A stretch of DNA of 64,000 nt from contig JAVXUO010000077.1 of assembly GCA_033065855.1 (NCBI GenBank), positions 434,001 to 498,000 on the forward strand, written 5' to 3'. The stretch is from Escallonia rubra (lineage: Eukaryota; Streptophyta; Magnoliopsida; Escalloniales; Escalloniaceae). Numbering within the stretch: position 1 is the stretch's first letter; every line of letters begins with the position of its first letter. Positions 1-13,292 of the stretch are shown piece by piece. The notes under the pieces are model-generated. The model was not told the DNA's origin. It saw nothing but the letters and a program-made list of their open reading frames with translations, and ran no database searches. The position numbers were made by a program, and so were the translations under genes.

Positions 1-1433
1 ATTTCTTCTTCAGTCACACCCGAATCATTCGCTTACTTTTCTGACACTCGTATTTCCCAATACCAAGTTAATCGACTATTAATTTTTTTAGGTAGAAACC
101 CATTTTCTAAAAATACAAATAGCAGAAGCTTAAAAAAGAAACCCAAAAAAGGAAAAAAGAAAAAAAAAACAGAGGCAGGAGGAAAGAGAGAACACAGAGA
201 AAAAGAAACGAAAAGACTCTCTTTCTCTCCTTGCATTAACGAGCCACTTGATCTTTTTCTCTAACATACTAAAATTTTGAGGTATTTTGTGTTTTCTTGA
301 TCAAAGTTTCAAACTTTCGTTTTTCAAATCACGTGTTTCTTTACTCTGTAATAATGATATTCTGATCTGATCTCTGTATTGCCATGGCTTCTTTCATTAT
401 TGGTGTCATAATGTTGTTGTTAAAAAATGCCCAATTTCAGCTAATCTTGGACACACGCGCACATGTGTGTGCAACATGTGTGTATTTAGGATCTGGGTGT
501 TGCTTGATGTTTGTGCATTTTCTTGGTGGTAATTCTGTACAGTGTGCTGTAGAGGCAAAAGGGTACCTATACTTGTTGCGCTTTGGCATGTGTACCATTG
601 GTGAAACTTTGTTGGACGTTACTGGTGGGGAATTGGATTGGATGAAGGTGAATTTTGAATTTGTGATACTACTGTGGTGGATGAAGGCAATTTTCGGTTA
701 GTTTAGAAGGAAGGATTTGGGCTGCATTTGGGTTTCATCGGCTGAGGTAATGTTTCCGTTCGGTTTGTTTTCCATCTATTGAGACATTTTGGATATGTTT
801 GTCTGCGTTCTCTTCGATGTGAACTGCTTCCCCAGATAAATCTGGTGTCTTTCGAATTTGGTTCTGTAGTCTAGTTTGGAAGACTGAAGATTACACAGTA
901 GAAGTCCATATTTTAGTAGTGCTGCAGGAGTTCTGCATAAAGACCCACCTTCAGCTCCGTTCAAGTCAAAGTGTTTACTGTCTTCTCTCTTCCTTAGTTT
1001 GCGATTGGGGTTGTGGGCTTGTAATGAATGGATTTATGTTATCCTAGATGTTTTTGACAAAATGAATGAGCGGATTTAATTTCCTTGTAATGGATAGGAA
1101 TCAATTACCATGAAAGGGAGTTACCGACATCGATGCCATTAAGAATTGAACTTGCACAGGATCATGGATTTATGTAATTGAAGCTTAGACTCAAATTGCT
1201 GTTAGATCTCATACTTGTACGTTTCTTGGACAAGTATCAGTTGAATATGACAATTGTGAAACCTGTTAGTTGAGGTTCAAATTATTATTTTATGCAACAC
1301 TAGTGAGCTCTTAGGTGCCACTTAAGCTTCTATTTTGTTGAAGCTTTCAATTTTATGAAGACGGGACATGCTAACAATATTGCTCCATTTTACAGGAGGC
1401 CAAGGGCAGTGTTAAACTCGAGTCTTAGTGCAA
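1..1433 (+). promoter_or_regulatory. Upstream region and probable 5' UTR of the CSI3-like gene, with a leader intron
   Basis: No protein-coding exon is seen here. A purine-rich stretch around 125-235 and pyrimidine-rich runs around 215-265 look like transcription-start and leader sequence. A plausible leader intron runs from a GTAATG donor at 747 to a TTTTACAG acceptor ending at 1395. The short leader exon 1396-1433 then leads straight into the ATG at 1434. The open frame at 384-701 has no family signature and lies inside the inferred leader or intron. The intron boundaries are inferred from splice consensus only. Confidence 0.5.
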
Positions 1434-4400
1434 ATGTCAAAATCTCCCTCCCCTGAAGCAAGAGGGCGTAAATCACCAGCAACTTCTCAGAATAGGTTAG
1501 TGCTGTTCTCTGTAAGAACTTGTAACTTGTAAGATACTAGTAGCTTATCATTCTCACTTGAAAACTAGAGAATAGTTGAGCTCTGTATCACTAGGTTCAT
1601 CATAATCAACTGATGCTGTAACTACTGAAATCAGTTTGAGATCCCCCATTTGAATTGCTCAAGTTATTTTTATGTAAATACCTACAAGTTTGGTTATTAT
1701 ATAATTTTTTTTTATGGGTGGACTTTGACCTTCAGGGAATCAAATGGAAGTTCGGCAATGGATGATCCAGAAAGTACAATGTCTAGGGTTGCTCATTTTG
1801 TTGAGCAGCTGCACGCCAACATGTCTTCGCCACATGAAAAAGAACTTATTACAGCACGATTGCTTGCTATCGCTAGAGCCAGAAAGGAAGCGCGGAGTCT
1901 TATTGGTTCACATGCCCAAGCAATGCCACTGTTCATATCCATTCTTAGGAATGGCACTCATGTTGCGAAAGTAAATGTTGCTGCAACATTGAGCGTGCTG
2001 TGCAAAGATGAAGACTTGCGGTTGAAGGTGCTTTTAGGTGGATGCATCCCGCCATTGCTCTCACTCTTGAAGTCAGAGTCAACTGAGACACGGAAGGCAT
2101 CAGCAGAAGCAATTTACGAAGTTTCATCTGGTGGACTGTCAGACGATCATGTGGGCATGAAAATATTCGTGACAGAAGGTGTTGTACCAACCTTATGGGA
2201 GCAGCTCAATCTGAAAAACAAACAGGACAGAGTGGTAGAAGGGTTTGTCACTGGGGCTTTGAGAAATCTTTGTGGCGACAAAGATGGATACTGGAGAGCG
2301 ACTCTTGAGGCCGGAGGAGTAGATATTATTGTGGGGCTTCTTTCTTCTGATAATGCTGCTGCTCAATCCAATGCGGCTTCTCTGTTAGCCCGTCTGGTGT
2401 TGGCTTTCAGCGATAGCGTAGCCAAGATAATGGATTCTGGAGCCATCCAAGCTTTACTAGAACTCTTGGGTAAGGAAAATGATGTATCTGTCCGTGCCAG
2501 TGCCGCTGATGCTTTGGAGGCTCTTTCTTCAAAGTCAACCAAAGCTAAGAAAGCTGTTGTGGATGCACATGGTGTGCCGGTTCTCATTGGAGCTGTAGTT
2601 GCTCCTTCTAAGGAATGTATGCAGGGAGAGGGCGGCCAGGCTCTTCAGGGCCATGCAACGCGAGCTTTAGCAAATATATGTGGTGGGATGTCTTCTCTGA
2701 TTCTGTACCTTGGAGAGCTTTCCCAGTCTCCCCGTTTAGCTGCCCCAGTTGCTGATATAATTGGAGCACTTGCCTACTCTTTGATGATCTTCGAACAGAA
2801 ACCTGGGATTGAAGAAGACCCATTTGATGCCACACAGATCGAAAATATTTTGGCTATTCTTTTAAAGCCTCGGGATAATAAGTTGGTTCAGGAGCGTGTC
2901 CTTGAGGCCATGGCCAGTCTCTATGGTAATGCCTCTCTCTCAAGATGGCTTAATCAAGCAGAAGCAAAGAAAGCACTAGTTGGACTCATAACAATGGCTG
3001 CTGCTGATGTGCAAGAGTGTCTGATACACACTCTAATAAGTTTATGCTGTGATGGGGTAGGCATCTGGGAGGCCATTGGCAAGAGAGAAGGAATTCAGTT
3101 ACTCATATCTCTGCTGGGCTTGTCCAGTGAACAGCATCAAGAGTATGGTGTGGAGTTGCTGGCAATCCTGACCGACCAGGTTGATGACAGCAAGTGGGCA
3201 ATCACAGCTGCCGGAGGGATTCCTCCACTAGTCCAGTTGTTAGAAATGGGATCACAGAAAGCAAGGGAGGATGCAGCACATGTTTTGTGGAATTTGTGTT
3301 GTCACAGCGAAGACATCCGTGCCTGTGTTGAAAGTGCTGGAGCCGTCCCGGCATTCTTGTGGCTTTTAAAAAGTGGTGGAACAAAGGGACAAGAAGCCTC
3401 AGCTAAGGCACTAACAAAACTTATACGAACAGCTGATCCTGCAACTATTAATCAGTTGTTAGCTTTGCTCCTGGGAGACTCACCAAGCTCAAAGGCTCAC
3501 ATAATTAAAGTTTTGGGTCATGTACTTACTATGGCATCACGTGGTGATCTTGTGCACAAGGGAGCTGCAGCTAATAAAGGACTGCGGTCACTTGTCCAGG
3601 TTCTCAATTCATCGAATGAGGAAACTCAAGAGCATGCAGCTTCAGTACTCGCTGATCTATTCAGCAGTCGTGAGGATATTTGTGATAATTTGGCAACGGA
3701 CGAAGTCGTGCATCCTTGCATGAAGCTTTTGACTAGCAACACTCAAGTTATTGCTACACAGTCAGCTCGAGCCTTAAGTGCTTTGTCCCGTCCCACCAAA
3801 ACTAAGTCTACGAACAAAATGTCTTATATTTCAGAAGGGGATGTCAAGCCTCTTATAAAGTTGGCCAAAACCTCTTCCATTGATGCAGCAGAGACTGCTG
3901 TTGCTGCACTAGCCAATCTTTTGTCCGATCCCCATATAGCTGCAGAAGCACTGGCGGAAGATGTTGTTTCAGCTTTGACAAGAGTATTAGGAGAAGGGAG
4001 TTTAGAAGGTAAGAAAAATGCATCACGTGCCCTTCATCAATTACTGAAGCATTTTCCAGTTGGCGATGTTCTCACAGGAAGTGCTCAGTGTCGTTTCACT
4101 GTTCTTGCAATTGTTGATTTCTTAAATGGATTGGATATGGATGGAACTGATGCTTCTGATGCGTTAGAAGTAGTTGCACTATTGGCTAGGACGAAACAGG
4201 GCGGGAACTTTACTTACCCACCATGGGCTGCCCTTGCTGAAGTTCCCTCTAGCGTAGAGCCTCTTGTGCACTGCCTGGCTGAGGGACCTCCATCAGTGCA
4301 AGATAAGGCTATAGAAATTCTGTCTAGGCTTTGTGGGGATCAACCAGTTGTGCTGGGTGACCTTTTGGTTGCAAAATCAAGTTCTATAGGTGCACTTGGT

Positions 4401-7400
4401 AATAGGATAATGAACTCTACCAGCTTAGAAGTGAGAGTTGGAGGTACTGCGTTGCTCATTTGTGCTGCAAAAGAACACAAGGACCAATCAATGAATGTAC
4501 TTGATGCATCAGGATACTTGAAAACCCTTATCTATGCATTAGTGGATATGATGAAGCGCAACTCTAGTTGTTGCTCTCTAGAAATCGAAGTCAGAACTCC
4601 TAGAGGCTTTACAGAAAGAACTACCTTCCAGGACGGAGATGAGTTTGAGGTTCCTGATCCGGCCACTGTCTTGGGAAGTACTGTTGCCTTGTGGTTGTTA
4701 TCCGTAATTTCTTCGTTTCATGCAAAGAATAAACTCACTGTAGTGGAAGCTGGGGGACTTGAGGCACTTTCTGACAAGCTTGCAAGTTATACTTCCAACC
4801 CTCAGGTAGAGCCTGATCAAATCCAAAATTTTAAGTGTTTTATGTTAGCTTTAGTCATTGTCTCTTGGAAATTATTGTCCCGTTTGATGAAATTTATTCG
4901 ACCAATATTCAGCATTGTTGTTGTTTAGATATTAGTATTGTGCTTGATGATAAATTTACTTCTTGGTTTCTGATTATAATAGTGCAAATTTAAACTCAAA
5001 AGCTTACTGGTACTTGTTTAATACATAATTGGATGCCTGGACACCCATTCTGAAATCATAAGTCAGGATTCAACTGAAAGTTTATAGTAGTAATCTGGTT
5101 AGATATTATTATTTTAATTTTTTTAAACTTCTTAGGTAATTAAGATATTTTTTGATCTTAGATAACAGAAATGGACAATTGGTAGTTTGAAATGTTATAG
5201 GAGATTAAGATGATATGGCAGCGACAGAAACCCCAACGGGCAGTAGCCGAGGATTCAGTGTTGTAGTGACATTTCCAGCTTGCAGTGACATTATAGGCCT
5301 CACAGGATTGTATAGTATTGAATCTTAGCCGACTTTAGCGAACTGTGGAATAAATAACTTCTTGGAGTGACTTGTTGTAGCCATCCTAGGTTTTCACTTT
5401 TAACAAAGCAAACAGATGGTCCACAGCACGGGTTATGGATTTGGGAAATTATTTGTATGTGCTAGTGAAGAGAGTGCCATCGTTAGAAACTCATGTATGA
5501 AGCCCAACTATGCATAAAATAGCAAAAAAGGAGCAGAGTAGCAAGCGTAGTCCTTTGACCATTAAAGAAAAAGATAACAATTAAAAATTCTTGCCGTACG
5601 TTCTCAAGTGATTTTGAATGCTTGACATAGTGGTGGGTGATTCATTGCAGTTGAATGATATGACATAATTTTTGGTAGTTGGTTTTCTCGCCTTACTTAT
5701 AGAGTTTGAAAATTATATTTTCGATTTGGCAGCTGAACCATATATATATTCTTTTTATGTAGGCAGAATTTGAGGATACCGAGGGTATATGGATAAGTGC
5801 CCTGCTCATCGCTATATTGTTTCAAGATGCAAATGTTGTTTCGTCTCCGGCAACCATGCGCATAGTACCATCACTTGCACTTTTGCTGAAGTCTGATGAA
5901 GTGATAGACAGATTCTTCGCCGCCCAGGCTATGGCAAGTCTTGCTTGTAGTGGGAGCAAAGGAATTAATCTCGCAATCTCAAATTCAGGTGCTGTTGCTG
6001 GGTTAATGACCCTAATTGGCTATGTGGAGTCAGATATGCCAAACCTTGTTGCTTTAGCTGAGGAATTTTCTTTGCTACGAAACCCCGATCAAGTTGTTCT
6101 AGAACGCCTTTTTGAAATTGAAGATGTGAGAACTGGTTCCACTGCACGCAAGACTATCCCTTTATTGGTGGATCTTTTGAGACCTATGCCAGATAGACCA
6201 AGTGCCCCTCCTTTCGCTGTTCACCTTTTGACTCGTATTGCAGATGGAAATGATGCAAATAAACTACTCATGGCTGAAGCTGGGGCTTTGGATGCATTGA
6301 CGAAGTACCTATCCCTGAGCCCTCAAGACTTAACAGAGGCCACAATATCCGAACTACTGAGAATATTATTTAGCAACCCTGATCTTCTCCGTTACGAGGC
6401 AGCAATGAGTTCTTTAAATCAACTCATAGCTGTTCTTCATCTGGGATCAAGAAATGCTAGATTAAGTGCCGCTAGGGCTTTGCATGAACTTTTTGATGCC
6501 GAGAACATTAGGGATTCTGATTTGTCCTTGCAGGCAGTTCAACCTTTAGTTGACATGCTCAATGCGGCGTCAGAAAGTGAGCAACATGCTGCTCTTCTTG
6601 CCTTGATGAGGTTGACTTCCGGAAATATTTCAAAAGCAGCTTTGATGACTGAAGTGGAAGGGAATCCTATCGAAAGCCTATATAAAATTTTGTCATCTCC
6701 TTCTTCCTTGGAATTGAAGAGCAGTGCTGCAGCACTATGCTTTGTGCTTTTTAATAGTTCAAAAGTCAGAGAATTGCCAACTGCCTCTCAGTGCATCGAG
6801 CCTCTTATAATGCTCATGCAATCAAATATGGATATAGCAGTAGAATCTGGTGTTTGTGCTCTTGAGAGATTGTTGGATGATGAACGACAAGTGGAGCTTG
6901 CATCAGCCTATAATGTCGTCGATCTTCTTGTTGGTTTGGTATCTGGGTCAAATCATCGGCTTATTGAGGCTAGCATTTCTGCTCTCATCAAGTTGGGGAA
7001 AGATCGGACTCCCCGCAAGTTGGATATGGTCAAAGCTAGCATTGTAGAGAATTGTCTTGTGTTACTTCCTACTGCACCAAGTTCATTGTGCTCCTCAATT
7101 GCAGAACTGTTCCGCATCTTGACAAATAGTAGTGCAATTTCAAAAAGCTCAACTGCAGCAAAAATTGTAGAACCTCTGTTTATGGTTTTGATGCGTCCAG
7201 ATTTTGGTATGTGGGGACAGCACAGTGCCCTGCAAGCGCTTGTTAATATTTTGGAGAAACCACAAAGCCTTGCAACTCTAAAACTTACTCCTAGCCAAGT
7301 CATTGAGCCTCTAATTTCGTTCCTGGAATCCCCATCTCAAGCCATACAGCAACTTGGCACGGAATTGCTATCCCATTTGCTTGCACAGGAGCATTTTCAG

Positions 7401-10400
7401 CAAGACATAACCACCAAGAATGCAGTTGTGCCCCTTGTGCAGCTTGCAGGAATTGGAATATTGAATTTACAGCAAACAGCAATAAAGGCACTAGAAAATC
7501 TCTCTTTAAACTGGCCAAAGGTAGTAGCTGATGCTGGGGGTATCTTTGAGCTTTCAAAGGTCATTACTCAAGATGACCCTCAAACACCCCATGCACTGTG
7601 GGAATCAGCTTCCCTGGTTCTTTGTAATGTTCTACGTTTTAATGCTGATTACTACTTCAGAGTTCCTATAGTCGTTCTTGTGAAGATGCTGCACTCAACC
7701 CTGGAGAGCACTATCACTGTGGCTCTTAATGCATTGATTATTCAAGAAAGGACAGATGCTGCTAGCGCCGAATTGATGACTGAAGCAGGTGCCATAGATG
7801 CTCTTTTAGACCTATTAAGATCTCACCAGTGTGAAGAAGAATCAGGAAGACTACTTGAATCTTTGTTCAACAATGTACGGGTACGAGAGATGAAGGTTTC
7901 CAAGTATGCAATTGCACCTCTAGCACAATACCTGCTAGACCCGCAAACTAGCTCACAGTCAGGTCGGCTTCTCGCGGCTCTTGCCCTTGGTGACCTCTCC
8001 CAGCACGAAGGACTTGCCAGAGCAAGCGATTCTGTTTCGGCATGTCGTGCATTGATTGGCTTGCTTGAAGATGAGGCAACAGAAGAAATGAAGATGGTGG
8101 CCATTTGTGCATTGCAAAACTTTGTCGTGCACAGTAGGACAAATAGGCGAGCTGTTGCAGAAGCAGGTGGTATCTTGGTAATTCAGGAACTGCTACTTTC
8201 TATAAACTCGGAGGTTGCTGGGCAGGCAGCATTGCTTATCAAGTTTCTTTTCTCAAATCATACACTTCAAGAATATGTATCAAATGAGCTTATCAGATCT
8301 TTGACGGGTAAGTTAGTTTTAAATAGTTCAATCGTCTTTTCCTTCCCATCCCTGGTCTTGATGTCCTTGAAGGCTATATGAGCTTTTTTCTCATGAAGTA
8401 TCTGCGGTGAATGCATACTTTATGGCTAACACCCTTAAAACTCTTACTACCTTACTGAGATGCAAGACCGCTTTTTTTGTACTGCCGAAGAACAGGTTCA
8501 GGTGTCTGGAGGTGGCCAGTTGTTAAAAGTTATTAACAACATAACGCTTTGCTGAGCTACTGAGAAATGCTAAAATTTATATTATTGATCTCCAATCCTT
8601 GCAAATACCATTTGTTCAAATTGTTTTCATTTGAAGGTTTAGCAATAGTATTTTCTCTGACACCTTTGAGGCTAAGGAAGATGTCACTCATATCAGTAAC
8701 CCAATATTGTTTGTAGGTATGCCAACTGAGCTTTTGCTTTTGGAATGTTATGCACTAATCAGAATAGCATGATCTAGGTCTAAGGTGCTACAGAGTTGAG
8801 GGGGAAAGAAGGCATGGGTTGGAATAGGCAAGATCCGATGACATATTGCAAAAAGCATGACCCCCCCTCTTATTGTATACATGGTAAACCAGAGACCTGT
8901 GATCAGGATACATACTAGTATAGTCACATAATTTTCGATCTTTTTCTTCTTTACATGTGTAACTATAATTACACATAGTCTTGCTGATCTCAATGATATT
9001 GGGTTGTCCAACAATCTAATGGAAGCCTCAATTGGGTGCATACTGCGGGTCCTTGGATTCAGACGACGTGAGTCAACATTTGCTTCTTTAGGTTCCTGTT
9101 TATTGTTTTCCCTCCATCAGAGTTGATTTTTATGCTACACACTTAAGTTTGAAACGAGTTGGAGTAATTTAACAGCTTAATTCTTTGAGTAATCTGATGA
9201 TCGAGCCTGTGATCTTTATTGGAAGATATGCGGAAGGTCATTTTCGGTTTGTATACTGAGAGAAAGAGGTTGCAAAGAGGATGCACCATATCTTGGGGGG
9301 TTATGGATTTAACATTGACAGTGAAACAAAACATAAAGGAGAAGGAGGAACAGAATCCCAAAGGAGTTGATAGATGCCACCTTGATCACAACAATAATAA
9401 TCAACAAGAGTAGTCAAAAGATAAATCATCGACATAAAATTTGGTTGATGGGGACAGTTGAGAGGCACATCCTGGTTAGATGAGAGAGTCAAATATTTTC
9501 CTTTTTGAATTACTTGTCATTCTTTTGACTAACTTTTGGTCCAACTCACTCTGCTTCTCTTTTTTGTTATCTTTGTTATTTTACGATATGAAAGTTGGGA
9601 AGTGAAGAAACTTGCCTGACAACACTTCAACAACAAAAAATATAAAAATTGCCAACTAAAATATTCAGTTTGTCGGATAAAGATGCATGTTGGTAGAAAT
9701 GTGTATGCAGCCGCCTACTTCCCTTTTAAGCAATTGATTGGCAAAGAACTTAAGTTGTTCGTTTCTATACTGGTCATGTACTGATTTCTGTCACTGCGTT
9801 GATGTGCAGCTGCTTTAGAGAAAGAACTGTGGTCCACAGCAACTATAAATGTAGAGGTCTTAAGGACTATACATGTCATATTTTCCAACTTCCCTAAGCT
9901 CCATGTTTCTGAAGCATCTACTCTGTGTATCCCCCATTTGGTAGCAGCGCTTAAATCGGGTAGTGAAGCTGCTCAGGATGCCGTGTTAAACACCTTGTGC
10001 TTGTTGAAACATTCTTGGTCAACCATGCCGATAGATATTTCAAAATCTCAAGCCATGATTGCAGCTGAAGCTATTCCCATTCTGCAAATGCTTATGAAAA
10101 CCTGCCCACCAGGTTTCCACGAGAGAGCTGACAGCCTGTTGCATTGCTTACCAGGTTGTTTAACTGTAACCATCAAACGTGGGAACAATTTGAAGCAGGT
10201 CATGGGTGGCACAAATGCTTTCTGTCGATTGACAATTGGCAACGGTCCAGCACGGCAAACGAAGGTATGAATGGTGTATTAAGAGTCATTACCAAAAGCA
10301 GTTAACTTCTGAGCATAGTTCGCTTGGACATCGACTTTTCTTTTTCTCAACGAGCTAGGTTGTGAAATATTGACCTTTTAACTAACTGTATTGTGAGGAC

Positions 10401-11396
10401 GATGCTGCATCGTACTTTACTTCGTGTATTAATAGTATTATGATCGTGGGTTCACTATGAATATGCAGGCCAAGCTATTGTTAAGTAGATTTTTGAAACA
10501 TTAGTATTAGTCTCAAATGATGTGCCTGCCCCTGGATCACACATAGTGATTCATGTCGAGCCTTTATAGAAAGGACAAATTTTTGCTCCAATCCTGGTTG
10601 TGATGATTTTTCGTCAAGCAAATTTTATCATGTAAAAGAAACCTTTGTGAAGCCGGTCCCGCAGTTTAAGCATCTGAACTCAATCTTCCCCAGAAGCAAT
10701 TTGTGGAAATGTTTTTAGTTATGGTGGTTGGTACTATCATAATGTTTCTAGATTAAATTAGGATAGTATTACATAAATGGTTAGTATGAGTCGCAAGTTG
10801 TAAGGTGAGGTGATCATGTTATCAGCCTGCAGCTATACTTCACATGTTGATGGTTCTTTTTAATTATTATTAGGTAGTAAGCCACAGCACCTCTCCCGAA
10901 TGGAAAGAAGGGTTCACATGGGCCTTTGACGTACCACCAAAGGGACAAAAACTACATATCCTGTGCAAAAGCAAAAATACTTTTGGGAAGGTATGTATAG
11001 CTATAAAATCTCTTATTAACTTATCAGCTTCTCTTTCTGCCAATTGCAGCACGTAAAGTTCCTCTTACTAGTGAAACAGGCAAAGCAGGTCAATTCTGAA
11101 GAATTTTACACTTGAGAATGAAAATGATGCATGCTGTAATAGTTGGCTACAGATTACAGCATTGAAAGAGCCCACCATGTTCTTCATGCTATCTTTGTTG
11201 TTTTTAATGGAAAACTCTGTGTGGGCTTTTACAGACAACTCTAGGAAGAGTGACCATCCAAATTGACAAAGTTGTGAGTGAAGGAGTATACAGCGGTCTT
11301 TTCAGCCTTAGCCATGACAGCAACAAGGATGGATCTTCTCGAACGCTTGAAATTGAAATTACGTGGTCCAATAGGATGTTGAACGAGAGCATGTAA
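1434..11396 (+). CDS. CSI3: CELLULOSE SYNTHASE INTERACTIVE 3-like armadillo/C2 protein, 6 coding exons
   Basis: Coding exons are 1434-1495, 1736-4805, 5763-8307, 9810-10264, 10874-10990 and 11235-11396. All introns are GT-AG, and the exons sum to 6411 nt, which is 2136 codons plus TAA. The start [12 protein letters not shown] is followed by [14 protein letters not shown], as I remember the CSI3 N-terminus. Most of the protein is tandem armadillo-type helical repeats with recurrent GG(I/V)PPL and LL motifs. From about residue 2007 to 2125 a C2 domain follows ([13 protein letters not shown], then [19 protein letters not shown]). CSI proteins bind cellulose synthase (CESA) complexes and cortical microtubules and guide CESA tracks and delivery at the plasma membrane. 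The length fits the roughly 2150-aa family. CSI1 and CSI3 are close paralogues, and I choose CSI3 from the N-terminus and the RFC3 neighbour. The gene appears intact. Confidence 0.93.
4806..5762 (+). other. CSI3-like intron 2 (957 bp)
   Basis: The donor GTAGAG follows CCTCAG at 4805, and the acceptor TTTTTATGTAG ends at 5762. The coding frame happens to stay open into the intron until 4928, so a simple ORF finder extends exon 2 falsely. The intron is AT-rich and I see no gene or clear transposon in it. Confidence 0.8.
8308..9809 (+). other. CSI3-like intron 3 (1502 bp)
   Basis: The donor GTAAGT follows ACGG at 8307. The acceptor GATGTGCAG ends at 9809, and the split alanine codon G|CT restores the frame. 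No transposon ends or conserved ORF are recognised inside. It is the longest intron of this gene and ordinary AT-rich sequence. Confidence 0.8.
10265..10873 (+). other. CSI3-like intron 4 (609 bp)
   Basis: The intron runs from GTATGA to TTATTAG and interrupts the C2 domain between QTK and [10 protein letters not shown]. No internal feature is recognised. Confidence 0.8.
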
Positions 11397-13292
11397 ACAA
11401 AAATGTTTTGTATAGCAAGTACACCCAACTCAGGTATGGCAATCCACTTGGTACCACGGGAAACGAACGATGATGGTAAATGCATCCCAAATGGGGATGC
11501 AGGACACTGGTTTGGCCTGTAAGTATGGACATCTTTTAAAGGTCCAGTTTTGTAGCTGGAAAACACTGTGCTGCCTGAGGTGTAAAATACAAAGTGATTA
11601 GTGAATTATAGATGAGGAGTCCAAAGAGAAAGGTCCCAAAAGGTTAGGGAATTACAAAGCTGTTCATGGGTTTTGTTGTACAGGTCAGTATGTAGATTCT
11701 AGTTGTTTGGTTATGTTAGAGAGAGTATGCGTTAAAGGAAGGATTTGAAGGAGGTTTTTTTGTATGGAGTGCTCTGCTCTTCAATGGCAGGATTTGGCTG
11801 AACCTTTGCTTCTGTGGTGCTTTCAGGCATCCCATAAATACAAGGATTCCTTTCGAAAATCTAAGCAGGGAAAACACATTTGGTCTAACTTAGTTGTGAT
11901 TTCCAGTTCCCAGTTATATTACTGGAGGATGCATCCTTCAGATATTAGCAATATTAAGGAATTAATTTTCATTGCTTAACATGTTTAGTAAGGGAGATGG
12001 AAAGATTTAAGGTCTTATTATTTGCCCAAAAAGAAAAAAGGAAATTGTGTTGTTCAAAAAGAAATTGGCAGCTAGAATATCACATTACGTTTTACCTTAA
12101 TTTTTCCTGCGAAGGAATGGAGCATAATTTTAATTGTAAGTTCACGTATAAAGTTGAGACTTGATCAATTCACTCCACATTTCACCTATTCCAGTCCAAG
12201 TAGCTTTTAATACACTTGTTAATAACACAACTTCAACATTTAGTATCAGTAAGGATGCTACCCATCTTTGTTGACATCTATCCCAAGACTTGCAGTTTGT
12301 TCCACAAATGCTACATTACCACAGGTTTGATTAACTTCTCCACAGCAGCCCACTCTTGCACACATTTGGCCAGTGACTACCGCTTTGGGTCCGAATGTTA
12401 TATGTACATATTGGGTAATGTTGATGCAGATTAGCAGTGTCCGCACAAACTGGTGTTTTGTTCACTCAGCCATGTAGCAATAACTCTGTGATGCAACATG
12501 AAAATAGGATGACTGGAATCTTTCGATTTTGATTGTATATAGTCAAGTCTCAGTTTGTACTTGTGAATTCTATTTACTTTATTCTGATGAAATGCAGTTC
12601 TCACTTAACCCAAAAAATAAAAAACATTTTAGTATGGAATGTGAGAAAACAAATTTGAAGTGAATTTATCAATTCTCATGTGTATTCCATTATTCTCGTT
12701 TTTCATATGATTTTGCCCAAAAATTAGTCTCTATAACTCTCTCAAATGCAGTCCATTCTCCTCCTACATTCTACTACTAGGCTTAACAACCACACTCCAC
12801 TTTTCCACACACACCATTACTAAAACATAGAACAAACCTTTAGCGACAAAAATAGAATGTAAGCGGGGAAAAATCGAGTAATATTTTTTGCCTCCTACTA
12901 TGTTCCTTAAAATGGTCTAGAAATGCATTCCTGGTATCTACAAGCAAATGAGAAGTGAGCCAAACTCTGACACTGCTAACAGGAAATAACCACCTCTTCA
13001 TCAAGTACAAAGACACTTTATACAGTAAATCCACAAGAAACAGGCCTGCAAAGTCGCTCTAATTTACAACAACCAGCATAAGAGAAGAGATACAAGATGG
13101 AGCAGTATATAAAGACCACCGAGCAATATGATGCAAGTAGGAAGCTTAAAGCTTCACATTCCTCACTTCTCCGCGGGATAGCAAAATCGGAAAACATCCA
13201 AGTTCTGGAGCTGATAAAATGTGGAGTGCAAAATAAGCTAGCTTTATAGCTGCTATATTATGGGAATACAGCATGCTAAACTAAGAGCAGGA
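11397..13292. other. Convergent intergenic region holding both 3' UTRs
   Basis: The CSI3-like stop (11394-11396) and the RFC3-like stop (13293-13295) face each other across 1.9 kb. The sequence is AT-rich and has no conserved ORF or transposon termini that I can see. The two 3' UTRs must lie here, but their polyadenylation sites cannot be placed without transcripts. Confidence 0.7.

Noticed and set aside
384-701. Open frame of 105 codons upstream of CSI3
   Set aside because: No conserved motif, lies in the inferred leader and leader intron, and has biased composition.
4806-4928. Extension of CSI3 exon 2 to a stop at 4928
   Set aside because: The consensus donor at 4806 and the frame-perfect continuation in exon 3 show this is intron read-through of an open frame.
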